64,000 nucleotides of DNA from Nostoc sp. FACHB-110 (GCF_014697425.1 NZ_JACJRU010000034.1:1-64000); one strand, 5' to 3'. Shown: positions 52,044 through 61,509, numbered from the stretch's first letter. Numbers and translations are program-made. Notes: generated by a model from the sequence alone, not told the origin.

Positions 52044-52231
52044 TTTAGTTTCTCCAGTATTGGTAATATACTAGGCAGCATCTAAAAATCACACATAAAT
52101 CAGTAGTAAAACCTTAAATATGAAAAAGATTGATAATGAATATCAATTCTCATACTAAGGAATCTACTTTTGACTTTTGCTTTAGTCTCAGAGATACAAC
52201 TCACTTTTTACTTACACTTCAAGCCTTGAAA

Positions 52232-52290
52232 TATCCCCCTTCCTGAATATCCGCCTAAGTATTCTCTTTGAATACTCAGGGAAAGGGATA
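52232..52290 (-). other. Long double hairpin in the NYN gene leader
   Basis: Outer arms tatcccccttcctga and tcagggaaagggata pair with minor bulges; an inner stem agtattc-tcttt-gaatact is perfect. It lies about 190 bases upstream of the NYN start, within the 421-base gap 52044-52464 that otherwise lacks genes. Could be a leader structure or a small repeat. Confidence 0.5.
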
Positions 52291-52464
52291 ACTCAAAGCT
52301 TGGCAAGTATTAAGGAGTTGTTCTCACCTGAGACAAACTCAAAAATCAAAGCTTTAGAGTGCATTTATTTTGCTGTCTATAAGTATAGATTCGCACAATC
52401 AATACTGGATGTCAAGATAGTTTTTTGTAAAAAATCACAAACCTGAACAGGAGAGCAATATCGC

Positions 52465-53052
52465 TTAAGAATTTGACTTTAGCGGAAATACTTTATTTAA
52501 ATCGATAGATAAATCTGAGAAACAAGGCAAAGATATAACTTGATTAGGTAAAACAATTCGCTTATTTAAATAACCATATTTACCGTGATTATCTTGATAA
52601 GGTTCGCTATAACATTCTAAATAATTATCGAATAAATTAAATATCCAATAATTGGAAATTCCAGCTTGAGCGTAAAGAGGAATTTTTATATCTTGGTCAT
52701 AACTTAATGAAGAGTCGGCAACTTCCATTACTAACAAAACATCAGCAGGGCTAGGATGAGCCGATAGATAATTATCATCTTGGTTATGCAAAATAGTAAA
52801 GTCTGGTTCGGGTTCACTATTAGGTGGGATAGAAATTGGAGCTTGACATTGTAGAGTAGCTTTGTCTCCTACTAATTTGGGTAATTCTCGTAGTAAGTGG
52901 CGTAGACAAGTGGCATGAGCAGTACCCTTTGCTACCATTTGAATAATTTCCCCTTTGATTAATTCAATATGATCATCTTCATGAAAAAAGTCTAATTCTG
53001 TAAGTTTGTGATATTCATCTAGGGTAAAGCGTTTAGCTTGAGCAATAGTCAT
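52465..53052 (-). CDS. Uma2 family putative endonuclease (divergent copy)
   Basis: 195 residues: FTLDEYHKLTELDFFHEDDHIELIKGEIIQM is the typical Uma2 opening of the DxxxElixGei type, then EPDFTIL (Asp), ADVLLVMEVADSSLSYDQDIKIPLYAQAGISNYWIFNL (Glu and following core). It belongs to another subgroup than the copies at 29705 and 56139. Function unproven. It is followed on the same strand by a decayed gene. Confidence 0.88.
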   Translation of the reverse strand: MTIAQAKRFTLDEYHKLTELDFFHEDDHIELIKGEIIQMVAKGTAHATCLRHLLRELPKLVGDKATLQCQAPISIPPNSEPEPDFTILHNQDDNYLSAHPSPADVLLVMEVADSSLSYDQDIKIPLYAQAGISNYWIFNLFDNYLECYSEPYQDNHGKYGYLNKRIVLPNQVISLPCFSDLSIDLNKVFPLKSNS

Positions 53053-53108
53053 AAATTTTAGATCAAAATACGATAACCATTATTTTAAAATATTTTTAGA
53101 AAGATTAC

Positions 53109-53717
53109 CTATGATTTGTTTTGAACGATCGCACTATACAAAATACCTAATATTTTCTTAATATCCTTGATATAATACTCAGTTAAATCAATGCTAACAA
53201 TATTTTCTTCAAGCTTCAAAAATTGCCAGATAGTACCGATTGTCATAGCACCATAAATTGTCTTAATGGGGTTTCCAGCTTTCTCATTAAAGGCTTGGGT
53301 AGCTACCATTTCCGCAATACATTGTGCCAAACCAGACCGCAAATTTTCATTTTTACTTTCTACTAAAACAATTACTGGGCTACGTACAAGTAATTGCTCA
53401 CTAGACAAACTCAAAATAAAATCACAAAAGCCATTTAGCCCGCGTTGAACATCTACATTAAATTCAACACCAGAAAATCAACTAATTTCATAATTAAATT
53501 TGCGTCTAATTTCTAACAAAATCGGACTAATTATCATTTCGCTCCGGGCTTTTTTTGAGCTTATGGCTACAGCTAAATCTACATTTTCTTGCAGTATAGT
53601 AGATAATAAATCACTACATTATTGTTCTGGTACATCGGCAAATAATCCAGAATGCTCGTCAAGATTTAAACAAAAATTATCAATAATTTCAATCAGTTTA
53701 AAATCACTGTAAGCCAT
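53109..53717 (-). pseudogene. Decayed PD-(D/E)XK-like gene with two in-frame stops
   Basis: From the ATG at 53717 a single frame of 202 codons runs to 53109 without a frameshift, but codon 33 is TAA (53621-53619) and codon 80 is TGA (53480-53478). The sequence between and after the stops is clearly one protein: MAYSDFKLIEIIDNF..., SKKARSEMIISPILLEIRRK, then SPVIVLVESKNENLRSGLAQ and TIYGAMTIGTIWQFLKLE. VESK looks like the ExK of a PD-(D/E)XK nuclease. A family of such proteins is common in Nostocales, as recalled. One substitution each (for example CAA to TAA and TTA to TGA) would restore it. Confidence 0.8.
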
Positions 53718-53815
53718 AAGAAATAAATAAAATTGGTGGAATAAAATCTAACTTAATTCTAAATGAGCCGGAATTCTTGATATGCTAAAAACCAAGACTA
53801 GCTATTTTGGAAACA

Positions 53816-55855
53816 ATGCCTGCGCCTACAATCACTCCAACGATCGCCTCTTTTCCCTTGACCGCCGTAGTCGGTCAAGAAGCGATAAAATTAGCCTTGC
53901 TGTTAGCAGCAGTCGATCCGGGTTTGGGAGGAGTGGCGATCGCAGGTCGTCGCGGTACGGCAAAATCTGTAATGGCGCGTGCTATTCACGCCCTACTCCC
54001 GCCAATTGAAGTTGTTCCTGATTCGATTAGCAACTGCGAACCTACTCGCCCCGAAGAATGGGACGATTTACTGTTAGCCGAATACGCCGAGAAAGATATT
54101 CAGGATGTCCCTACACAAATCATTCCTGCGCCGTTTGTGCAAATTCCCCTCGGTGTCACAGAAGACAGACTTGTAGGTTCTGTGGATGTGGAACAGTCGG
54201 TGAAGCAGGGAGATACAGTTTTTCAGCCTGGGTTACTCGCCACTGCTAACCGGGGTGTACTGTACGTAGATGAAATCAATTTATTAGATGACCAGATTTC
54301 CAATCAACTTTTAACAGTATTATCCGAAGGTCGCAACCAAATCGAGCGGGAAGGGATAAGTTTTCAACATCCTTGCAGAGCATTATTTATTGCTACTTAC
54401 AACCCCGAAGAAGGCGCACTGCGAGAACATTTACTTGATAGAATTGCGATCGCCCTCTCGGCTGATGGTGTACTCGGTTTAGATCAAAGAGTCCAAGCAG
54501 TAGAACAAGCGATCTCTTTTTCCCAATCTCCCCAAGAATTTCTCCAGCAGTACAACGAAGACATCGACGGACTAAAAACCCAAATTATTCTGGCGCGGGA
54601 ATGGTTAAAAGAAGTCACTATCACCCACGACCAAATCGCTTACTTAGTTAATGAAGCCATTCGCGGTGGTGTCCAAGGACACCGCGCCGAGTTATTTGCT
54701 GTGCGCGTCGCCAAAGCTGCCGCCGCCTTAGAAGGACGCACCACCGTTAACGCCGATGATTTACGTCGCGCTGTCGAATTAGTGATTGTACCACGGGCAA
54801 CTGTAGTCCAAACACCACCACCCGACCAACCACCGCCACCTCCTCCCCCACCACCACCACAAAACCAAGACGAGTCAGAACAAGACCAACAAGAGGAAGA
54901 GGAAGACAAAGAAGAAGACCAACCCGAAGAACCAGAAAACCAAGAACCACCAAGCATCCCCGAAGAATTTATCTTCGACCCAGAAGGTGTAATTTTGGAT
55001 GAAAGCGTGCTGTATTTTGCCCAAATGGCGCAACGTCAAGGTAAATCTGGGAGTCGCAGCTTAATTTTCTCCGAAGACCGGGGACGTTACGTCAAGCCGA
55101 TGTTACCCAAGGGTAAAGTTCGGCGCATTGCTGTAGATGCAACCCTCAGAGCTGCTGCACCTTATCAAAAAGCGCGGCGTGAAAGACAACCAAACAGAAA
55201 GGTAATTGTTGAGCAAGGTGATATTCGCTCAAAACGCTTGGTTCGTAAAGCCGGCGCATTGGTAGTATTTGTGGTAGATGCTTCTGGCTCGATGGCTTTG
55301 AACCGGATGCAGTCAGCTAAAGGTGCAGTTATGCAACTGTTAACTGAGGCTTATCAAAACCGTGACCAAGTAGCCTTGATTCCCTTCCGAGGAGAACAAG
55401 CGGAAGTTTTATTACCCCCAACACGTTCTATCGCTTTAGCAAAAAACCGTTTAGAAAGATTACCTTGTGGTGGCGGTTCACCCTTGGCGCATGGTTTAAC
55501 CCAAGCTGTACGTGTTGGTTTAAACGCCCAAATGAGTGGCGATATTGGGCAAGTTGTAGTAGTAGCCATCACTGATGGCCGGGGTAATATTCCGTTAGGG
55601 CGTTCTTTGGGCGAACCCCAGGAACCAGGAGAAAAACCGGATATCAAAGGCGAGTTATTAGAAATTGCTGGCAGATTTCGGGCTTTGGGAATGCAACTAT
55701 TGGTAATTGATACCGAAAGTAAATTTGTTTCCACCGGCTTTGCCAAAGAACTAGCCCAAACAGCCGGAGGTAAGTATTATCATTTACCGAAAGCCACAGA
55801 TAAAGCCATTGCCGCTATGACCAGAGGTGCGATCGCTGATCTAAAATCACGGTAG
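53816..55855 (+). CDS. chlD: Magnesium chelatase subunit D
   Basis: 679 residues from the ATG at 53816 (a TTG lies three codons upstream). The AAA+ part starts PLTAVVGQEAIKLALLLAAVDPGLGGVAIAGRRGTAKS. An acidic, proline-rich hinge at about 331-381 (PPPPPPPPPP, then Glu/Asp/Gln) links to a C-terminal integrin I-type domain with MIDAS motif VDASGSMA at about 487. This is the ChlD layout; ChlI would be shorter and lack the I domain. With ChlI and ChlH it inserts Mg2+ into protoporphyrin IX, the first committed step to chlorophyll. No partner genes are close by. Confidence 0.97.
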   Translation: MPAPTITPTIASFPLTAVVGQEAIKLALLLAAVDPGLGGVAIAGRRGTAKSVMARAIHALLPPIEVVPDSISNCEPTRPEEWDDLLLAEYAEKDIQDVPTQIIPAPFVQIPLGVTEDRLVGSVDVEQSVKQGDTVFQPGLLATANRGVLYVDEINLLDDQISNQLLTVLSEGRNQIEREGISFQHPCRALFIATYNPEEGALREHLLDRIAIALSADGVLGLDQRVQAVEQAISFSQSPQEFLQQYNEDIDGLKTQIILAREWLKEVTITHDQIAYLVNEAIRGGVQGHRAELFAVRVAKAAAALEGRTTVNADDLRRAVELVIVPRATVVQTPPPDQPPPPPPPPPPQNQDESEQDQQEEEEDKEEDQPEEPENQEPPSIPEEFIFDPEGVILDESVLYFAQMAQRQGKSGSRSLIFSEDRGRYVKPMLPKGKVRRIAVDATLRAAAPYQKARRERQPNRKVIVEQGDIRSKRLVRKAGALVVFVVDASGSMALNRMQSAKGAVMQLLTEAYQNRDQVALIPFRGEQAEVLLPPTRSIALAKNRLERLPCGGGSPLAHGLTQAVRVGLNAQMSGDIGQVVVVAITDGRGNIPLGRSLGEPQEPGEKPDIKGELLEIAGRFRALGMQLLVIDTESKFVSTGFAKELAQTAGGKYYHLPKATDKAIAAMTRGAIADLKSR

Positions 55856-55944
55856 TTAATCAATGATCAATGGTCATTGGTAATTGATAACTCCCCATCT
55901 AACCTGCCGTGTACATACAAGTCAAAAATTTGTAGTATGAAAAC

Positions 55945-56077
55945 CTATCCCGCCTTGAACTAAAGTTCCAGGCTCATAGCCAAAGTCCACAAAGCGTGGA
56001 CTGGAATAAATTTCTAGTTGAGTCCTCTTCAGAGGACTTGTGCTGTAAGACTCGGAATTAATTCCGAGGCGGGATAG
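55945..56077. repeat. 133-base multi-hairpin MITE-like element
   Basis: Perfect 11-base terminal inverted repeats ctatcccgcct / aggcgggatag. Inside are four successive stems: cttgaact-a-aagttccag type, agtccac-aaag-cgtggact, agtcctct-tc-agaggact, and the palindrome ctcggaattaattccgag. No coding capacity. Located between chlD and a Uma2 gene. Confidence 0.75.
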
Positions 56078-56138
56078 ATGCACTCAACCCAGATTTGTGT
56101 ATACACCGCAGCCATTTAACTCAGCACTGTTTAAATCT

Positions 56139-56717
56139 ATGGTTCAGTCTTCTAATCAACGTTTAACAATGGAAGAATTTCTCGCACTTCCTGAAGGTGA
56201 TATCAAATACGAATTTGTTAACGGTGAAGCTGTTCCTAAATATAAAGACGATGAAATGTCACCAAAATTTTTTCATGGTGCGACTACTGGTGCTTTATTT
56301 ATAATATTGTCTTTATGGGCAGAAAAAAAAGGGCGAGTAGTAGTTGAGTGGGCAATAAAATTAAACCGAAATCAGCAAGATTGGATACCTATACCTGATT
56401 TGACATATATTTCTTATAACCGCCTTGCGGCAGATTGGTTGCAAGATGAAGCTTGTCCGCTTGCACCTGAATTAGTGATTGAAATTATCTCACCTGGACA
56501 AACTTTTGGAGACATGGCTGAAAAAGCCACAGATTATCTCAACGCAGGTGTTTTGCGTGTTTGGGTAGTCGATACAAAAGCCAGAACTATCACTGTATTT
56601 GTCCCAGCTTCCTTACCAATGACCTATCGCCATCATCAAGTAATTGGTGATGATTTATTGCCAGAGTTAGAAATTACTCCTAACACCATATTTCAACGTG
56701 CAGGCTTAAATCTCTAA
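56139..56717 (+). CDS. Uma2 family putative endonuclease
   Basis: 192 residues from the ATG at 56139; an in-frame GTG at 56097 would add 14 residues reaching close to the repeat element. Domain features: GDIKYEFVNGEAVPKY, IPIPDLTYIS (Asp), APELVIEIISPGQTFG (Glu), YLNAGVLRVWVVDTKARTITVF. Closely similar to the copy at 29705. Function unproven. Confidence 0.87.
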   Translation: MVQSSNQRLTMEEFLALPEGDIKYEFVNGEAVPKYKDDEMSPKFFHGATTGALFIILSLWAEKKGRVVVEWAIKLNRNQQDWIPIPDLTYISYNRLAADWLQDEACPLAPELVIEIISPGQTFGDMAEKATDYLNAGVLRVWVVDTKARTITVFVPASLPMTYRHHQVIGDDLLPELEITPNTIFQRAGLNL

Positions 56718-56787
56718 TATAAGTTCGGTGTACTTCTTCAGAGAAACCGAAACTTAGGGTTGCTCAACCCAACAAAGCGTAGCGTAA

Positions 56788-56922
56788 ATGTTGAGTTTTA
56801 CTACCCTAGATTCAGCATTAGCACGTTTATGGGAGTTAAATCTTCTTAATCTAGATTTAATTGATGAGATGGTAAAATTTTTTGGCGATCGCACCCTGAA
56901 ATACCAAGCAGATAATTACTGA
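56788..56922 (+). CDS. Small ORF of unknown status
   Basis: 44 codons, MLSFTTLDSALARLWELNLL... to KFFGDRTLKYQADNY, with protein-like helical composition and a HIP1 octamer in its frame. No Shine-Dalgarno is evident and no family is recognised. It lies in the 56718-57087 gap, just after the palindrome gggttgctcaaccc. Could be coding or chance. Confidence 0.3.
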   Translation: MLSFTTLDSALARLWELNLLNLDLIDEMVKFFGDRTLKYQADNY

Positions 56923-57087
56923 TAAATAATCTTTAAAATCAATCAATTCAAAGCTTGGTCTTAATTAGAGGAAATTTGAGGCATAAATCTTTCCTCTTCA
57001 AAATTTTGTATTATAGCTAGCTAGATTTAGATATTTTAGAGCAATATTAATTATCCAAAGCTCTTAACGACTTTGCTCTAATGAAAA

Positions 57088-57873
57088 TCAAGAGCCAGAT
57101 GCGACTGCTTGTGGTTGCAAATAATTAATCAAATCATTAATACCTTTTTGCAGATAGCGTGTCACAGTCATTGGACTAGTACCAATGTTTTTCGCTGCAT
57201 CCTTGCGTGAAAGTTCTTTTAAGAAAACCATTTCTACTGCCATCCGGGGCTTTTCTTCTAGCATATTAATTGCCCCTTGCAGTTGTTGGCGTTCTTCTTC
57301 TTGTTGCTGCATCACCACAGAACGAGGACAAGGTAGTGCTTCACCTAAAGTAATTTGACAATCCACATAGTGAACTGCTGTAGCATCTAAACTTAAAGGC
57401 ATCCGGTTTTGGGCTGCTAACTTAGTTTCTTGCCATTCTTGCAGAGAGACTTTCAGTATCTTAGCAATTTCCGCATCTTTGGGAGGACGACCTAAAGATA
57501 AAGCCAATTCTTTGCGAACTTTTTGTCCTTCATTGTAAAGTTCTTGCCAACGACGAGGAATTTTTAATAGTGTACTGCGATCGCGCAAGAAATGTAGCAT
57601 TTCACCACGAATATACGGTACAGCAAAGGAACTAAAAGCATAGCCTTGACTAGGGTCAAAACGCTCAATTGCCCTAATTAAACCAAAATAACCGATTTGT
57701 TCTAAATCTTCATAAGGTTCATTACATTGATGGCTAAACTTATGAGCCATCTTTCGCACTAAGCCAGTATGTAACTGTACAAGTTGATTACGAAGTTTAA
57801 TCGAGGGATTTTGGTGGTATAAGTGTAATAACTCTATCCCATCAATTCGCATAGAAGACTCGAGTGCTGCCAT
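57088..57873 (-). CDS. Group 3 RNA polymerase sigma factor (SigF-like)
   Basis: The ATG at 57873 is preceded by aaagga and gives 261 residues; an open extension to 57984 lacks such support. Region 2 is complete: LVRKMAHKFSHQCNEPYEDLEQIGYFGLIRAIERFDPSQGYAFSSFAVPYIRGEMLHFLRD. Region 3 and the region 4 helix-turn-helix ELSRKDAAKNIGTSPMTVTRYLQKGI follow. Region 1.1 is absent, as in SigB/F/G-type alternative factors. In cyanobacteria such factors serve motility/pilus genes, stress or development; the subgroup (SigF, SigJ, SigG) is not certain. Single gene. Confidence 0.9.
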   Translation of the reverse strand: MAALESSMRIDGIELLHLYHQNPSIKLRNQLVQLHTGLVRKMAHKFSHQCNEPYEDLEQIGYFGLIRAIERFDPSQGYAFSSFAVPYIRGEMLHFLRDRSTLLKIPRRWQELYNEGQKVRKELALSLGRPPKDAEIAKILKVSLQEWQETKLAAQNRMPLSLDATAVHYVDCQITLGEALPCPRSVVMQQQEEERQQLQGAINMLEEKPRMAVEMVFLKELSRKDAAKNIGTSPMTVTRYLQKGINDLINYLQPQAVASGS

Positions 57874-58540
57874 ATCAATTCCTTTGTATAAACTCCTTTT
57901 CCTAAAAAATGGAGTTGCGTATATGTTCTTCAAAGCTGTAATTATTTTCCTTAGACCACGCTGATTAAACCATCGTCGTTCCACTGAACTTAATTTGCCT
58001 CTATCTCTTGCATTCAGTGTTTTTACGCATGATTTTCTTTTTTTAGTTGTTGCAGTTAATTTTTGTTTTGCATAAAAACTTGGTTGTTAAATTAATATTT
58101 AATTTTTGGCAACCAAATCTAATTATTTTTTTAATTCATAGCCGCCCCAAGAGGACTTGCCTTTAAGCTGAGAATCCAGAAAAAATGGACATTAAAAAAA
58201 TTGGTTTAGTTGATTTTTTATATAAAAAAAACGATATTAATCAATAAGATTTATCTAACAAAGAGTTGACGAGCAAAGCTAATAAAATCTCTAAACCCCA
58301 CCTATAGATAAGTTTTTGGAACAAGCTCTGATAAAGATGTGATTCTCAAAATGATTTTTCGTGTTGTTGAATTTGAGTGCTTGACCTATGAATCCTAGGA
58401 AGCATAGTTGTAAATGTATGAGACAAAATATGTCTATTAATGAATAACGCCGAGTTTTCCTACAAAATACCCTAGCTGGTCAATGCAAATCTTGGTAAAA
58501 ATAGGAATACACAGCACTTTTTTGCGCGAAAAACTCAAGT
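57874..58540. other. Divergent promoter region
   Basis: About 670 bases between the sigma factor gene and the BI-1 family gene. AT-rich, with poly-A/T tracts. No gene, riboswitch or named operator is seen. Confidence 0.45.
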
Positions 58541-59269
58541 ATGAGCAATACAAGTAACTTTCGTGAAGCTATCCGAGACGCTAGAAGCCAAGCCCTCATC
58601 GGCCCTAATGTCATTGCCAATGCCCTACCTTACGTTGGTGGTGGCCTTGTCCTGACTGCATTAGGGACTTATGGCGGTTTAGGCGTTATCCGTAATAACC
58701 CGGAAATATTTTTCCCCACCTTTATTGGTGCGGTAATTCTCGAGTTAATTCTCTTCTTTGTTGCCCAAAATGTGGCGGAAAAAGGCAAAAAAGCTATTGC
58801 TTTGCCTTTATTGGCAACCTATAGCCTCTTGTCTGGTTATACTCTCAGTGGTTTAGTATTTGTCGCCTTAAGAACCCAAGGTGTCGGCATTCAAGGCATC
58901 GGTTTAGCCGCCCTCGGCTGCGGTGTTACTTTTATTGTTGCCCGTCAAATTGGTTCAAATTTGTCTGAACAAGACGGAATGGCTTTGACAAAAACCATCA
59001 GTCTCGGTGTTATTGCCTTGATTGTGGTTTGTGCAGTGCAATTTCTCTTTGCTTTGTTTGGTGTTTATACCCCAACTTGGCTAGAAATCGGCATTTCTGG
59101 TTTAGGCGTATTTTTGTTTGTGGGCGTGTCTGTTGTAGATTTTTACATCCTGCCCCGTACTTACCGCAACGACCAATACTTGCCTGCTGCTTTGTCGATG
59201 TACCTAACTTACATCAACCTGTTTGTCTTTATCTTGCGGTTACTGATTGCCCTCAATGGCCGTGATTGA
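58541..59269 (+). CDS. Bax inhibitor-1/YccA family membrane protein
   Basis: 242 residues, seven membrane helices. PYVGGGLVLTALGTYGG opens helix 1; GVSVVDFYILPRTY corresponds to the conserved acidic segment before the last helix, and LSMYLTYINLFVFILRLLI is the typical C-terminal helix of BI-1/YccA proteins. Family members form pH-sensitive Ca2+ leak channels or modulate FtsH; here the role is unknown. Followed by a clear terminator, so monocistronic. Confidence 0.82.
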   Translation: MSNTSNFREAIRDARSQALIGPNVIANALPYVGGGLVLTALGTYGGLGVIRNNPEIFFPTFIGAVILELILFFVAQNVAEKGKKAIALPLLATYSLLSGYTLSGLVFVALRTQGVGIQGIGLAALGCGVTFIVARQIGSNLSEQDGMALTKTISLGVIALIVVCAVQFLFALFGVYTPTWLEIGISGLGVFLFVGVSVVDFYILPRTYRNDQYLPAALSMYLTYINLFVFILRLLIALNGRD

Positions 59270-59302
59270 GCAACGATAAATAGCAAAATTTAAGAAATTT
59301 TT

Positions 59303-59336
59303 AACCGTGGTGCAAAATTACTAGCCACGGTTTTTT
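59303..59336 (+). terminator. Rho-independent terminator of the BI-1 family gene
   Basis: aaccgtgg and ccacggtt form a perfect stem with a 14-base loop, followed by T6, 34 bases after the stop codon. Confidence 0.88.
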
Positions 59337-59469
59337 CATTGCTGTGCAATATAAATATTTGGTCATAGCAAAAGAATTGACTCAACAGCCGCTAAAATCA
59401 AAAAAACAAATAAAATCTCAAGAGCAAACTTAGAAAATCCATCCAAGTAGCTCTAAATTAGCAAGCATT

Positions 59470-60592
59470 ATGGAAGTCTTAGAACTCAAACGCGAAATCG
59501 AAACGTTGTCTAGCCGCCTGGGTAAAACCCAGGACTATCTTTGACGTACCTGCACTGACAGCGAAAATTCACGACTTAGAACAAATATCAGCACAGCCAG
59601 AATTTTGGGAAAATCAAACTGAAGCCCAAAAAACTCTGCAAGAACTTAACGAACTCAAATCCCACTTGGATACTTACAACCAGTGGCGAGCCAGTTTAGA
59701 AGATACTAAAGCAGTGGTGGAACTGTTGGAGTTAGAAACTGACGAGTCTCTACTGCAAGAAGCGGAATCTACTATTACTAAGCTCAACCGTGACCTTGAC
59801 CAGTGGGAGTTACAACAGCTACTTTCTGGCCCTTATGATGCGGAAGGGGCTGTGTTGACAATTAATGCTGGTGCGGGTGGTACAGATGCTCAAGACTGGG
59901 CATTTATGCTACTGCGGATGTATACCCGTTGGGCAGAAGCTCATGGTTATAAAGTAGCACTCAGTGAAGAATCTGAGGGTGATGAAGCTGGGATTAAATC
60001 AGCAACTTTAGAAATTACTGGGCGTTACGCTTATGGCTATCTGCGCTCAGAAACAGGCACACATCGCTTAGTGCGGATTTCACCTTTTAATGCCAACGGC
60101 AAACGGCAAACTAGTTTTGCTGGGGTGGAAGTTATGCCCCAAATCGATAATTCAGTGCAGTTGGATATTCCAGAAAAAGATTTGGAAGTTACGACATCCA
60201 GGGCTGGTGGTAAAGGTGGACAGAACGTTAACAAAGTTGAAACGGCAGTCCGAATTGTACATTTACCAACAGGTCTAGCTGTACGCTGTACAGAAGAGCG
60301 ATCGCAGCTGCAAAATAAAGAAAAAGCCCTCGCCCGTCTCAAAGCCAAACTGCTAGTTATCGCCCGTGAACAAAAGGCGCAAGAAATTGCCCAAATTCGT
60401 GGTGATATGGTGGAAGCTTCCTGGGGTAATCAAATTCGCAACTACGTATTTCATCCTTACCAGATGGTAAAGGATTTGCGTACCAATTCCGAAACAACTG
60501 CGATCGCTGATGTGATGAACGGCGATCTCGATATGTTCATCCAAGCCTACCTCCGGCAAGAAAATCAGCTAGTAGATAGTAGTTCTGGTTAA
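59470..60592 (+). CDS. prfB: Peptide chain release factor 2, with programmed +1 frameshift
   Basis: Translation starts at the ATG at 59470 and meets TGA at 59542-59544 after 24 codons, in ctt-tga-c. Shifting +1 at CTT (59539-59541) continues as GAC GTA CCT into a 349-codon frame ending at 60592, total 373 residues. An aggac upstream of the slip site resembles the Shine-Dalgarno stimulator. The long part has the RF2 SPF tripeptide (RISPFNANGKRQT) and the GGQ loop (RAGGKGGQNVNKVETAVR). RF2 terminates at UGA/UAA and so senses its own scarcity through the UGA. Gene finders without frameshift support begin at 59666. Confidence 0.95.
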
Positions 60593-60803
60593 TGAACTGT
60601 TGGGGGTAATAATTTGGGGGTGTAGGGGTGTAAGGGTGTAAGGGTGTAAGGGTTTTGTTATCTCACCCTTTTACACCTTATCCAACTTAAATTAGTCCGC
60701 CTGCGCGGACTTTGTTTGTATAGCCACGAATTCCATTCGTTGGGGCTAGTGTTCTAAAGAAACTGTTACATTTATATATAAAAGAGTTGGTTACGAAATT
60801 ATT
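60593..60803. repeat. Repeat-filled gap: gggtgtaag units and two palindromes
   Basis: ggtgtaggggtgtaagggtgtaagggtgtaag (about 60616-60650) repeats an octamer four times, with complementary cacccttttacacc after it. Then come agtccgcctgcgcggact (60694-60711), relative of 21179-21198, and tagccacgaattccattcgttggggcta (60721-60748), an imperfect palindrome common in Nostocales. The first could end prfB transcription. Confidence 0.65.
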
Positions 60804-60959
60804 ATGAGTGACTCTCCCTCAACAGAACCACAACCAAGCTACGTCAAACTTGCGATGCGGAACATGGTACGCAAGGGTGGCACTTCGATAAAACATTTTT
60901 TGTTGTCGGCTGTGGGGCTATTAGCTGTTTTAATTGGTCTGGCTTACCTCACCCGTTAA
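60804..60959 (+). CDS. DUF3285 family small membrane protein
   Basis: 51 residues: a polar start MSDSPSTEPQPSYVKLAMRN MVRKGGTSIKHF and one membrane helix LLSAVGLLAVLIGLAYLT. This is the cyanobacterial DUF3285 family, usually encoded next to ybeY, as recalled. Role unknown. It is too short for many gene finders and precedes ybeY, possibly translationally coupled. Confidence 0.85.
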   Translation: MSDSPSTEPQPSYVKLAMRNMVRKGGTSIKHFLLSAVGLLAVLIGLAYLTR

Positions 60960-60999
60960 AGACCAAGCAAAATTTGGCATTGCTGAGGAGCGTTTGTAC

Positions 61000-61509
61000 T
61001 TGGTACAAGTTGAACTAAATTTGCAAGATATTTTTTCTGAGTCTTCCCCCGAATTAGCTATCAATGTTGAGGCGGAAACTTGGCAGAACTGGTTTCATCG
61101 CTGGTTAGAAAATCTTCAATCTCATTTACCGCCAGCGTCAAGCTATGAAATAGGGCTGCGTTTAACAGACGATGCAGAAATTCAATCATTAAATGCCCAA
61201 TATCGACATCAAGATAAACCTACAGATGTGTTAGCCTTCGCTGCATTAGAAACGGATTTTCCATATGATGCGGAAATGGAGGATGAACCTGTGTATTTAG
61301 GTGATATCGTGATTTCGGTAAATACAGCCCAACGTCAGTCCCAACAACAAGGGCATAGTTTAGTCACTGAGTTAGCTTGGTTAGCATCTCATGGTCTGTT
61401 ACACCTTTTGGGCTGGGATCATCCTGATGATGAGAGTTTAATGAAAATGCTAAAGCAGCAAGTAATAATACTGAAAATAATTGGTATTGATATTGACATT
61501 GAATATTAA
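61000..61509 (+). CDS. ybeY: Endoribonuclease YbeY
   Basis: A TTG at 61000 with gaggag nine bases before it gives 169 residues starting near VQVELNLQDIF, the expected family start; an earlier TTG at 60934 would overlap the DUF3285 gene. The zinc motif HxxxHxxxxDH is in SHGLLHLLGWDHPDD. NAQYRHQDKPTDVLAFAA and LGDIVISVNTAQRQSQQQGHSLVTELAWL are conserved. It matures 16S rRNA 3' ends and takes part in ribosome quality control. Confidence 0.95.
   Translation: MVQVELNLQDIFSESSPELAINVEAETWQNWFHRWLENLQSHLPPASSYEIGLRLTDDAEIQSLNAQYRHQDKPTDVLAFAALETDFPYDAEMEDEPVYLGDIVISVNTAQRQSQQQGHSLVTELAWLASHGLLHLLGWDHPDDESLMKMLKQQVIILKIIGIDIDIEY

Noticed and set aside
54640..54957. Open frame on the minus strand made of Ser/Gly/Trp-rich sequence within chlD
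   Set aside because: It is the antisense of the proline/acid-rich hinge of ChlD; low complexity, no start signal, fully inside a certain gene.
59666..60592. prfB starting at 59666
   Set aside because: This omits the first part of RF2; the true start is at 59470 with the programmed frameshift at 59539-59544.
60934..60999. Upstream TTG start of ybeY
   Set aside because: It overlaps the DUF3285 gene and lacks a ribosome-binding site, whereas TTG 61000 has gaggag in place.
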